Shown: positions 1-5,823 of the stretch, piece after piece
How the letters are laid out: every line of letters starts with the position of its first letter
Numbering within the stretch: the first letter of the stretch is position 1
DNA from: Pseudomonadota bacterium
GTDB lineage: Bacteria; Pseudomonadota; Gammaproteobacteria; Steroidobacterales; Steroidobacteraceae
Direction of reading: 5' to 3'
NCBI GenBank assembly: GCA_021820785.1
Contig: JAKADE010000124.1
Location: 1-7,542 of the forward strand
Length of the DNA: 7,542 nucleotides
Program-made: the position numbers and the translations under genes
Notes under the pieces: model-generated
The model's database searches: none
Seen by the model: the letters and a program-made list of their open reading frames with translations, nothing else
Told to the model about the DNA's origin: nothing

Positions 1-1169
1 CGCTGCTGGAGCGCGACCTGCTGCCGGTCGTACCGGCCCAGGGGTCGGTCGGTGCATCGGGCGATCTGGCGCCGCTGGCACACCTGGCTTCGGCCCTGAT
101 CGGTGTCGGGGAGATCCGCCGACCGGACGGGACGCGGGCACCGGCTGCCGAGGTGCTGCGCGAGGCGGGCCTCGAGCCGCTCACGCTCGCGCCCAAAGAG
201 GGGCTCGCGCTCCTCAACGGCACGCAGTTCTCCACGGCCAACGCGCTCGCCGCGTTATTCGACATCGAGACCGTATTTCAATCGGCCCTGGTCACCGGGG
301 CGTTGTCCACGGAGGCCGCCAAGGGTTCCGACACGCCCTTCGATGCGCGCATCCACGCGCTGCGCGGTCATCGCGGCCAGATCGAAACGGCCGCGGCGCT
401 GCGCGCGCTCATGGTCGGTTCGGCGATCCGTGATTCGCACCGCACGGCCGATCCGCGCGTACAGGATCCGTACTGCCTGCGCTGCCAGCCCCAGGTGATG
501 GGCGCGGCGCTCGATCTGTTGCGCCACGCGGCCGGCACGCTCGCATGCGAAGCCAACGGCGTGTCGGATAACCCGCTGATTTTCCCCGATGCCGATGAGG
601 CCCTCTCGGGCGGCAACTTCCATGCCGAACCGGTGGCGTTCGCCGCCGACGTCATGGCGCTCGCGCTGTGCGAGATCGGCTCGCTCTCCGAGCGGCGCAT
701 CGCCATGCTGGTTGACCCGGCGCTCTCGGGGCTGCCGGCGTTTCTCACCCCAAGCCCGGGCCTGAACTCCGGACTGATGATGCCGCAGGTGACCGCCGCA
801 GCGCTGGTGTCGGAGAACAAGCAGTGTGCGCATCCGGCCAGTGTCGATTCAATTCCGACCTCGGCCAACCAGGAAGACCACGTGTCCATGGCGGCGCACG
901 CGGCGCGGCGCCTGCACCAGATGACCCGCAATGCCGCGGCGATCATCGGGATCGAACTGATCACCGCGGCGCAGGGCTGCGACTTTCACCGCGGCCTGCG
1001 CTCGAGCGCACCGCTCGAGGCGGCGCGCAGCGCGGTGCGCGCGCGCATCGCGCCGCTCGGCGAGGATCGCTATCTGCATGCCGATCTCGAGGCCGCCACC
1101 GAGCTGGTTCGCGAGCGGGCGTTGCCGGGAGCGGTCGGTGTCCCGCTGCCCGCACTGGAGGCGGCATGA
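1..1169 (+). CDS. hutH: Histidine ammonia-lyase (histidase), 5' end cut off by the window edge
   Basis: Cytoplasmic enzyme that removes ammonia from L-histidine to give trans-urocanate, the first step of histidine degradation. The reading frame is already open at base 3 and gives 388 visible residues. The self-cyclising Ala-Ser-Gly that forms the MIO electrophile is at visible residues 18-20 (bases 54-62), inside [14 protein letters not shown]. Other family landmarks are NGTQ at 72-75, [15 protein letters not shown] from 154 (matching the Pseudomonas putida active-site Gln277/Tyr280/Arg283) and [10 protein letters not shown] with the conserved Glu at 291. The distance from the MIO Ala to the C-terminus (371 residues) is close to that of the 510-residue P. 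putida enzyme, so about 124 N-terminal residues lie off the window. A Cys follows the active-site Tyr where I recall Ser being usual, a minor variation. The stop overlaps the start of hutG (ATGA), indicating translational coupling. Confidence 0.97.
   Translation, partial: LLERDLLPVVPAQGSVGASGDLAPLAHLASALIGVGEIRRPDGTRAPAAEVLREAGLEPLTLAPKEGLALLNGTQFSTANALAALFDIETVFQSALVTGALSTEAAKGSDTPFDARIHALRGHRGQIETAAALRALMVGSAIRDSHRTADPRVQDPYCLRCQPQVMGAALDLLRHAAGTLACEANGVSDNPLIFPDADEALSGGNFHAEPVAFAADVMALALCEIGSLSERRIAMLVDPALSGLPAFLTPSPGLNSGLMMPQVTAAALVSENKQCAHPASVDSIPTSANQEDHVSMAAHAARRLHQMTRNAAAIIGIELITAAQGCDFHRGLRSSAPLEAARSAVRARIAPLGEDRYLHADLEAATELVRERALPGAVGVPLPALEAA
1157..1161 (+). promoter_or_regulatory. 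Shine-Dalgarno site for hutG
   Basis: GGAGG lies 4 bases before the ATG at 1166, inside the last codons of hutH. It supports the ATG that overlaps the hutH stop as the true hutG start. The same frame is open far upstream within hutH, but the N-formylglutamate deformylase similarity only begins here. Confidence 0.75.
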
Positions 1170-1993
1170 ACGAGTGGCTGGAAGTCGAGCGCGGCGATGC
1201 GCCGCTGGTGGTCAGCTTCCCGCACACGGGGACGGAGTTGCCGGCGCCGATCGCCGAACGGCTGGTCTCGCCGTGGCTCGCCCGCAAGGACGCCGACTGG
1301 TACGTCGATCGGCTCTACGCCATGGCGCTCGCGCTCGGGGCCACCACGGTCCGCACCAGGATCAGTCGCACGGTGATCGATGTGAACCGCGACCCGTCCG
1401 GCGCTTCGCTCTATCCGGGGCAGAACACCACCGAATTGTGTCCGACCCGCACCTTCGACGGCGAGCCGCTTTACCGCGAGGGGGCGGAGCCGGATGCCGC
1501 CGACATCGCCGCGCGGCGCGCGCAGTACTTCGAGCCGTATCACATGGCGCTGGGCGCAGAACTGGAGCGGCTGCGCGCCGAGCACGGCCGCGTCGTGCTC
1601 TACGACGCGCACTCGATCCGCTCACGCGTGCCGCGGCTGTTCGAGGGAGAATTGGCGCATCTGAACCTCGGCACGAATCGCGGCGCGAGTTGTGCGCCGA
1701 TGTTGCGGCGGGCCCTCGAAGAGGCATGCCAGAGCCCGGACTTCACGCTCGTCACCGACGGGCGCTTCGTCGGCGGCTGGACCACGCGGCATTACGGCTG
1801 CCCGGAACGAGAGGTGCATGCCGTGCAGATGGAACTCGCGTGCCGCAGCTACCTCCACGAGCCGGCCGTTCCCGCCGCCGGCAACTGGCCCCCGCCGTTC
1901 GAACCGGCGCGGGCCGAGCCCCTCAGTCAAGTGCTGCAGCGCGCGCTCGGCGCCTGTCTGAATTTCGCCCACTCTGCAACGGGAGTCGCCTGA
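1166..1993 (+). CDS. hutG: N-formylglutamate deformylase (N-formylglutamate amidohydrolase)
   Basis: The 275-residue protein belongs to the N-formylglutamate amidohydrolase family (FGase). It hydrolyses N-formyl-L-glutamate to glutamate and formate, the last step of the five-step histidine degradation route. Visible motifs are SFPHTG (residues 17-22), [16 protein letters not shown] (71-86), the [10 protein letters not shown] segment (94-103), YDAHSIRS (146-153), GGWTTRHYG (203-211) and VHAVQMELA (217-225). His20 and His149 are plausible metal ligands by family analogy, which I infer. The length is normal for the family. No signal peptide is seen, as expected for a cytoplasmic enzyme. It overlaps hutH by 4 bases and hutU by 1 base, so the three genes are almost certainly one transcript. 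HutG implies the formylglutamate branch (via a HutF-type deiminase) rather than direct formiminoglutamate hydrolysis, although some related proteins are formimidoylglutamases from a different family; the motifs here favour FGase. Confidence 0.93.
   Translation: MNEWLEVERGDAPLVVSFPHTGTELPAPIAERLVSPWLARKDADWYVDRLYAMALALGATTVRTRISRTVIDVNRDPSGASLYPGQNTTELCPTRTFDGEPLYREGAEPDAADIAARRAQYFEPYHMALGAELERLRAEHGRVVLYDAHSIRSRVPRLFEGELAHLNLGTNRGASCAPMLRRALEEACQSPDFTLVTDGRFVGGWTTRHYGCPEREVHAVQMELACRSYLHEPAVPAAGNWPPPFEPARAEPLSQVLQRALGACLNFAHSATGVA
1981..1985 (+). promoter_or_regulatory. Shine-Dalgarno site for hutU
   Basis: GGGAG sits 7 bases before the ATG at 1993, at the 3' end of hutG. This is good spacing and fixes the hutU start in the TGATG overlap, even though the hutU frame is open for a long way upstream in hutG. 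Confidence 0.75.
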
Positions 1994-3690
1994 TGAGCGC
2001 AGATCACAAGCCCCGGACCCGCCTCGATACCACTCGGGTCATCCACGCCCCCACCGGCACGACGCTCACGGCCAAGAGCTGGCTCACCGAGGCGCCGCTG
2101 CGCATGTTGATGAACAACCTGGACCCGGCCGTGGGTGAACGGCCGCAGGAACTCGTGGTCTACGGCGGGATCGGTCGCGCCGCCCGCGACTGGGAGAGCT
2201 ACGACACCATCGTCGCGACGCTGCGCCGGCTCGAAGCCGACCAGACACTGCTGATTCAGTCGGGCAAGCCGGTCGGAGTGTTCACCACCCATGCCGATGC
2301 GCCGCGGGTCCTCATCGCCAACTCCAACCTCGTGCCGCGCTGGGCGACCTGGGAGCACTTCAACGAGCTCGACCGCAAAGGGCTGATGATGTACGGGCAG
2401 ATGACTGCCGGCTCGTGGATCTATATCGGCAGCCAGGGCATCGTGCAGGGCACCTACGAGACCTTCGTCGAGATGGGACGGCGGCATTATGGCGGGGAGC
2501 TCAAGGGCCGCTGGCTGCTCACCGCCGGCCTCGGCGGCATGGGCGGCGCGCAGCCGCTTGCGGCGGTGATGGCCGGCGCGTGCTGCCTGGCGATCGAGTG
2601 TCAGCGCTCGCGCATCGACATGCGACTGCGCTCGGGGTATCTCGATCACGCGGCGGAAAATCTCGATGATGCGCTCGCCATCGTGCAGCGTGCCTGCGCC
2701 GAGGGCAAGGCGGTGTCCGTCGGCCTGCTCGGTAATGCCGCCGACGTGCTGCCGGAACTGTTCAAACGCGGCGTGCGGCCTGATCTGCTCACCGACCAGA
2801 CCTCGGCGCATGATCCGCTGAACGGCTACCTGCCGAGCGGGTGGAGCGTCGAGCACTGGCTGGACATGCGCGAGCGTGATCCGGCGGCCGTGATTCGAGC
2901 CGCCAAGGCATCAATGGCCGTTCATGTGCGCGCCATGCTCGATTTTCACGCCGCCGGCGTGCCGACCGTGGATTACGGCAACAACATCCGGCAGATGGCG
3001 CTCGATGAGGGCGTCAGGAACGCCTTCGACTTCCCTGGTTTCGTGCCGGCTTACATCCGCCCGCTGTTCTGCCGCGGCGTCGGGCCATTCCGCTGGGCCG
3101 CGCTCTCCGGGGATCCGCAGGACATCTTCAAGACCGACGCCAAGGTCAAAGAGCTGCTGCCCGGGGACAAGCACCTGCATCACTGGCTGGACATGGCGCG
3201 CGAGCGCATTCACTTCCAGGGATTGCCGGCACGCATCTGCTGGGTCGGGCTCGGCGACCGGCATCGTCTCGGCCTCGCGTTCAACGAGATGGTGGCGCGC
3301 GGAGAACTGAAGGCGCCGGTGGTGATCGGCCGCGATCACCTGGATTCCGGCTCGGTGGCCTCGCCGAACCGCGAGACCGAGTCGATGCGCGACGGCTCCG
3401 ATGCGGTGTCCGACTGGCCGCTGTTGAACGCACTGCTCAGCACCGCCTCGGGCGCCACCTGGGTTTCGCTGCATCATGGCGGTGGAGTTGGAATGGGATT
3501 TTCCCAGCACGCCGGCCTGGTCATCGTGTGTGACGGCACCGAGGCGGCCGCACGGCGCATCGCGCGAGTCCTGTGGAATGACCCGGCGAGCGGCGTGATG
3601 CGCCATGCCGATGCCGGCTATCCGGAGGCGATCCTCTGCGCGCGCGAGCAGGGTCTTGACCTGCCGGGGATTCTCCCGGATCCGGCTTGA
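1993..3690 (+). CDS. hutU: Urocanate hydratase (urocanase)
   Basis: The 565-residue cytoplasmic enzyme uses tightly bound NAD+ as an electrophile to convert urocanate to 4-imidazolone-5-propionate, the second step of histidine degradation. The urocanase signature [10 protein letters not shown] is at 408-417; Cys416 corresponds to the active-site Cys410 of Pseudomonas putida. The glycine-rich [12 protein letters not shown] (179-190) belongs to the NAD-binding core, and [12 protein letters not shown] (268-279), [11 protein letters not shown] (326-336) and [13 protein letters not shown] (494-506) are further conserved blocks. The length is normal for the family and the gene looks intact. The start was chosen from the TGATG junction with hutG, the GGGAG site upstream and the match to the family N-terminus. 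It is the last gene of the visible hut cluster and is followed by about 330 bases with no gene. The last codons contain a small inverted repeat (CCGGG at 3664-3668 with CCCGG at 3675-3679), probably fortuitous. Confidence 0.98.
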   Translation: MSADHKPRTRLDTTRVIHAPTGTTLTAKSWLTEAPLRMLMNNLDPAVGERPQELVVYGGIGRAARDWESYDTIVATLRRLEADQTLLIQSGKPVGVFTTHADAPRVLIANSNLVPRWATWEHFNELDRKGLMMYGQMTAGSWIYIGSQGIVQGTYETFVEMGRRHYGGELKGRWLLTAGLGGMGGAQPLAAVMAGACCLAIECQRSRIDMRLRSGYLDHAAENLDDALAIVQRACAEGKAVSVGLLGNAADVLPELFKRGVRPDLLTDQTSAHDPLNGYLPSGWSVEHWLDMRERDPAAVIRAAKASMAVHVRAMLDFHAAGVPTVDYGNNIRQMALDEGVRNAFDFPGFVPAYIRPLFCRGVGPFRWAALSGDPQDIFKTDAKVKELLPGDKHLHHWLDMARERIHFQGLPARICWVGLGDRHRLGLAFNEMVARGELKAPVVIGRDHLDSGSVASPNRETESMRDGSDAVSDWPLLNALLSTASGATWVSLHHGGGVGMGFSQHAGLVIVCDGTEAAARRIARVLWNDPASGVMRHADAGYPEAILCAREQGLDLPGILPDPA

Positions 3691-3722
3691 TCGGGTCGCG
3701 CATGACATATGGCGGCGCGGAC

Positions 3723-3770
3723 GCGACATAAACGGCGCCGCGCCGCCGGCCGGCGCTGCGTTATGTACGC
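3723..3770. repeat. Large GC-rich imperfect hairpin after hutU, possibly a transcription terminator or operator
   Basis: The outer arms are GCG-ACATAA (3723-3731) and TTATGT-a-CGC (3761-3770), perfectly complementary except for one bulged A. An inner stem pairs GCGCCG (3740-3745) with CGGCGC (3751-3756) around a 5-base loop. No T-run follows, so it is not a classic intrinsic terminator. It could halt or pause transcription from hutU, or bind a protein as DNA. The pairing is seen directly; the function is inference. Confidence 0.5.
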
Positions 3771-3781
3771 AGATGACTGCG
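3757..3781. repeat. Two overlapping short inverted repeats
   Basis: TGCGT (3757-3761) and ACGCA (3767-3771) are perfect 5-base arms around a 5-base centre. They overlap a second perfect hairpin, CGCAG (3768-3772) with CTGCG (3777-3781) around a 4-base loop. Together with the larger hairpin at 3723-3770 they make mutually exclusive foldings or a stacked protein-binding region. The complementarity is certain; biological meaning is unproven. Confidence 0.4.
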
Positions 3782-3818
3782 GCAAATACGACCTGAGAAA
3801 TACGCCGCACCGGAACGC

Positions 3819-3847
3819 TTGACTCGCGCCGCCCCTGCCTCGAAACT
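3819..3847 (+). promoter_or_regulatory. Possible sigma70-type promoter for the riboswitch transcript
   Basis: TTGACT at 3819-3824 is a strong -35-like hexamer. Seventeen bases later, GAAACT (3842-3847) is a poor -10 (3 of 6 matches to TATAAT). Transcription would start near 3854, just before the aptamer, which is where a riboswitch transcript should begin. The location argues for it more than the sequence does. Confidence 0.35.
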
Positions 3848-3854
3848 CCACTCT

Positions 3855-3935
3855 GTGTAAAGGGCAAACCCGTCGAAAGACGGGGACGCAAAGCCACCGG
3901 TCTTCGGGAGATTCCCATGACGGCGGGGCCGCCAC
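3855..3935 (+). promoter_or_regulatory. Cyclic-di-GMP-I riboswitch aptamer (GEMM-I)
   Basis: Leader RNA element that binds the second messenger cyclic di-GMP. The hallmark 5' half is present. GGGCAAACC at 3862-3870 leads into a six-pair stem, CCCGTC (3869-3874) with GACGGG (3879-3884), capped by a GAAA tetraloop (3875-3878). GGGACGCAAAGCC follows (3883-3895), its GCC closing with GGC at 3863-3865. The 3' half forms a second hairpin: CCG-GTC (3897-3902) faces GAC (3919-3921) and CGG (3924-3926), with an inner stem GGGA/TCCC (3906-3909/3913-3916). The unpaired TT and AT positions suit a tetraloop receptor. The end, GCGGGGCCGCC, matches the GCGGGG..(N)..CC end of the Vibrio cholerae Vc2 aptamer; C3924 aligns with its ligand-contacting C92. 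Outer boundaries are approximate. It precedes the SPOR-like gene on the same strand and should control it. Confidence 0.92.
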
Positions 3936-3968
3936 GATCGCGCCACGGGCGCATCGGAAGCTTCCTCC

Positions 3969-4022
3969 GTCTCCTTGGGACGCACCGCCGGCCGGGGCAT
4001 CACGACCGAGCGTCCAAGAGAC
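3969..4022 (+). promoter_or_regulatory. Ribosome-site-hiding hairpin, probable expression platform of the riboswitch
   Basis: GTCTC (3969-3973), TTGG (3975-3978) and ACGC (3980-3983) pair in order with GAGAC (4018-4022), CCAA (4014-4017) and GCGT (4010-4013). This gives 13 base pairs interrupted only by two bulged bases on the 5' arm (C3974, G3979). The 3' arm contains the purine-rich AAGAGA upstream of the gene and ends exactly at the ATG, so the folded stem would block ribosome access. The loop contains CCGCCG (3985-3990), complementary to CGGCGG (3921-3926) in the aptamer's 3' strand, offering an alternative pairing linked to ligand state. No T-run follows, which favours translational over transcriptional control. 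Whether c-di-GMP turns expression on or off cannot be read from sequence. Confidence 0.65.
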
Positions 4023-5480
4023 ATGACACCAGCGGAAAATCTGGCGCCGCTCCCCGAGACCGGCGCGCCATCATCGGTCGGCCCCGCCGCCGAGGCGGGT
4101 CCGTTCGTGATCAACCTGTGCTCGTCGAGCACGCCCATGGCGCTGCCGCGCGCCGACCTGCCCGAGCTCAGCCGCTTCACGTTCTTCGTGAGCCGCCGGT
4201 TCGAGGAAGGCCGGGAGCGGTTCCGGCTGCACATGGGATTCTTCGCCAACCAGGCCGAAGCCGAAAACTGGCTCGGACTGGTGCGCGAGATTTATCCCGG
4301 CGCCTGGGCCGGCGAGGCGCCGGGCAAGAAACTGCGCGCGCGCGCCGTGGCCGCAGCGGAAGCGCAGGCCGCCCACGCGGCCGGGCCGCACTCGGTCGCG
4401 CCGCAGGTCGAGCCGCCCGTCGAACCCCCAACCGAGGCCCCGGCCGCCCCGGTGCTCTCGCTCGTCGAGACCCCCGAGGAGCCGAAGGCGGTGCCGACAT
4501 TGCATCCGCCCGCCGAAGCGAAAGCCGTGCCCGTGCCGGCGCCGGCTCGCGCCCCTGCGTCGGCCCCGTCGCCACGTGCCGCCAAGGCGGGCCCTGCGCC
4601 GCGCACCGTTGCCGAATCGCGTACCGAGCCGGCCCGCACCCCCGCGGTGCTGGGAACGTCCAACATCAAGGAAGTGCTCGCCTCGCTGGATGAGCCGCTG
4701 GAGGCGACCGGCGCGACGCGTACGCTGCCGATCCCCGAGGCGGCGCTCTCGGATGCCCAGGCGCTGCAGTGCCTCGAAGGGCGTGCCCCGGAGGCGCTCG
4801 CCAAGCCGGCCGCCTTCGCCGTGCAGCTGAAGTGGTCGGTGCAGCCGATCTCGTTCGAGAAGCTGCCGCCGCTGGCGATCTTCAGTGCCTACACGCTGTA
4901 TTGCGTCGAGGGCAGCCGCGAGGGTCGCAAGTGGTTCGGGTTGCGCCTGGGGTTCTTCAACGACCCGATTTCTGCCAAGCAGGTGGCCGGTTACGTCCGT
5001 TCGGAATTCCCGTCGGCCGCCGTGGTGCCCGTGAGCGGCGACGAGCGCCAGCGCGTGAGCGGGGAGTCCGGCGCGCTGCCGCCGCGCGCCGCTGCGCAGG
5101 CGCCGCAGACGGTGGACCACGAATTCAAGCTGTTCGACGAAGAGGCGCCGGTGCGAGCCACAGCGCCCGCCGCGGCTCCCGCCGCTGCGCCGCGCGAGCG
5201 CGCGGCCGCGACGCCGCCGAAGGCGCCGGTCCACGAGCTGCGGCCGGTGGCCATGGCCAAGCGTGCCGCGGGCGGCGGCAAGGTGCACGCGCGCGAGCGC
5301 CGCGCACCGCAGACCCTGGAGGAGACTCTGGAGATTCTGGGTGCGCACGAACTGACCATCGAGGACCGGCGCGACGAGGCCGGCGATGCGCGCGGTCCGG
5401 GCGGGGCCCGAAGGCTGGAGAGGAGCACGCCGTTCACGCGGCTTCTTGAGCGGTTGGGCGAGCGAGTCCGGAAGAACTGA
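4023..5480 (+). CDS. SPOR-like tandem-repeat protein under c-di-GMP riboswitch control
   Basis: The 485-residue protein has two SPOR-like repeats. Repeat 1 is about 27-96 and contains RFRLHMGFF, then a helix ending in VREIYPGAW. Repeat 2 is about 263-338 and contains KWFGLRLGFF, then VAGYVRSEFP and VVPVS. Both share the pattern G-R, F-x-L-x2-GFF, VR and (Y/F)P. SPOR domains usually bind glycan strands stripped of stem peptides at division sites, but I see no signal peptide or membrane segment, so cytoplasmic action and another ligand are possible. A Pro/Ala/Glu-rich, probably disordered linker spans about 100-205. It is followed by TSNIKEVLASLD (212-223) and, near the C-terminus, TLEETLEILGAHELTIEDR (431-449) and an amphipathic end. 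Similar hypothetical proteins occur in other gammaproteobacteria, as I remember them. The start is the ATG directly after the hairpin; an in-frame TTG at 3975 is less likely because it lies within that stem. The ribosome site (AAGAG) is weak and unusually close. The exact role is unknown; a surface or cell-envelope function responding to c-di-GMP is inference. Confidence 0.85.
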   Translation: MTPAENLAPLPETGAPSSVGPAAEAGPFVINLCSSSTPMALPRADLPELSRFTFFVSRRFEEGRERFRLHMGFFANQAEAENWLGLVREIYPGAWAGEAPGKKLRARAVAAAEAQAAHAAGPHSVAPQVEPPVEPPTEAPAAPVLSLVETPEEPKAVPTLHPPAEAKAVPVPAPARAPASAPSPRAAKAGPAPRTVAESRTEPARTPAVLGTSNIKEVLASLDEPLEATGATRTLPIPEAALSDAQALQCLEGRAPEALAKPAAFAVQLKWSVQPISFEKLPPLAIFSAYTLYCVEGSREGRKWFGLRLGFFNDPISAKQVAGYVRSEFPSAAVVPVSGDERQRVSGESGALPPRAAAQAPQTVDHEFKLFDEEAPVRATAPAAAPAAAPRERAAATPPKAPVHELRPVAMAKRAAGGGKVHARERRAPQTLEETLEILGAHELTIEDRRDEAGDARGPGGARRLERSTPFTRLLERLGERVRKN

Positions 5481-5490
5481 CGGCCGATCG

Positions 5491-5509
5491 GCGGCGTGCT
5501 CCTCGCCGC
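5491..5509. terminator. GC-rich hairpin between convergent genes, possible bidirectional terminator
   Basis: GCGGCG (5491-5496) pairs perfectly with CGCCGC (5504-5509) around a 7-base loop, filling most of the 29-base gap between the SPOR-like gene and the zinc-ribbon gene, which end facing each other. No T-run is present on either side, so termination strength is doubtful. Confidence 0.4.
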
Positions 5510-5809
5510 TCAGCGCGGACCGAACAGTTTGTTCAGTTCGCTCAGGGCCTGGTCGGCCGCGGCGCTGTTGCCCGCATACGCGCTGGGGCGCGGGCGGAAG
5601 AAATCGCAGAAGTTCGCCCCCTCCTTGTTGCGCACCTCCTCGGCTCCCTGCTCACGGCAGGCGCCCGTGACGCGGGTGTCGTACTCACGACACATGCGGC
5701 ACACGTGCAGCTGGGCACGGCACTTCGGACACTCCTCCAGGCGGCGCAGTGGCAGCGTCAGGTCCGCCAGCGAGGCGCCGCACTTCCAGCAGACCAGCTC
5801 GTGGGCCAT
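5510..5809 (-). CDS. Small cysteine-rich zinc-ribbon protein of unknown function
   Basis: The 99-residue protein carries CxxC pairs at 7-10 (CWKC), 27-30 (CPKC) and 37-40 (CRMC), plus Cys51 and Cys68, enough for one or two structural zinc sites of the zinc-ribbon or rubredoxin-knuckle type. The N-terminal two-thirds is the metal-binding part; an FCDFFRPRPSAY segment (67-78) and a helical tail ending in ALSELNKLFGPR (88-99) follow. There is no signal peptide or membrane segment. I recognise it only as a conserved hypothetical type, with no assigned function. It starts 14 bases after the stop of the uvrA-type gene on the same strand, so the two probably share a transcript. A GAGG overlapping that stop and an AGGT closer to the ATG are candidate ribosome sites. 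The link suggests, but does not show, a role alongside the DNA repair ATPase. Confidence 0.8.
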   Translation of the reverse strand: MAHELVCWKCGASLADLTLPLRRLEECPKCRAQLHVCRMCREYDTRVTGACREQGAEEVRNKEGANFCDFFRPRPSAYAGNSAAADQALSELNKLFGPR

Positions 5810-5823
5810 GGACCTACTGTACC

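Noticed and set aside
1078..1992. N-terminal extension of the hutU frame upstream of 1993
   Set aside because: The extra residues are Arg/Ala-rich and unlike urocanase; the ATG at 1993 has a good ribosome site and gives the expected length.
3764..3855. Classic Rho-independent terminator after hutU
   Set aside because: The hairpins here have no following T-run, so only a possible terminator or operator is claimed.
2911..3954. Minus-strand open frame of 347 codons opposite hutU and the riboswitch
   Set aside because: It lies antisense to well-conserved urocanase sequence and runs across the riboswitch, and no motif is visible in it.
3917..4693. Plus-strand frame starting at the ATG in the aptamer's 3' hairpin
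   Set aside because: The ATG is part of the conserved aptamer, and the translation is Arg-rich with no motif and overlaps the SPOR-like gene in another frame.
4071..5348. Long open frame (425 codons) on the minus strand opposite the SPOR-like gene
   Set aside because: Its translation is Arg/Gly-rich and low in complexity with no family motif, the usual by-product of high GC. The plus-strand frame has recognisable repeats.
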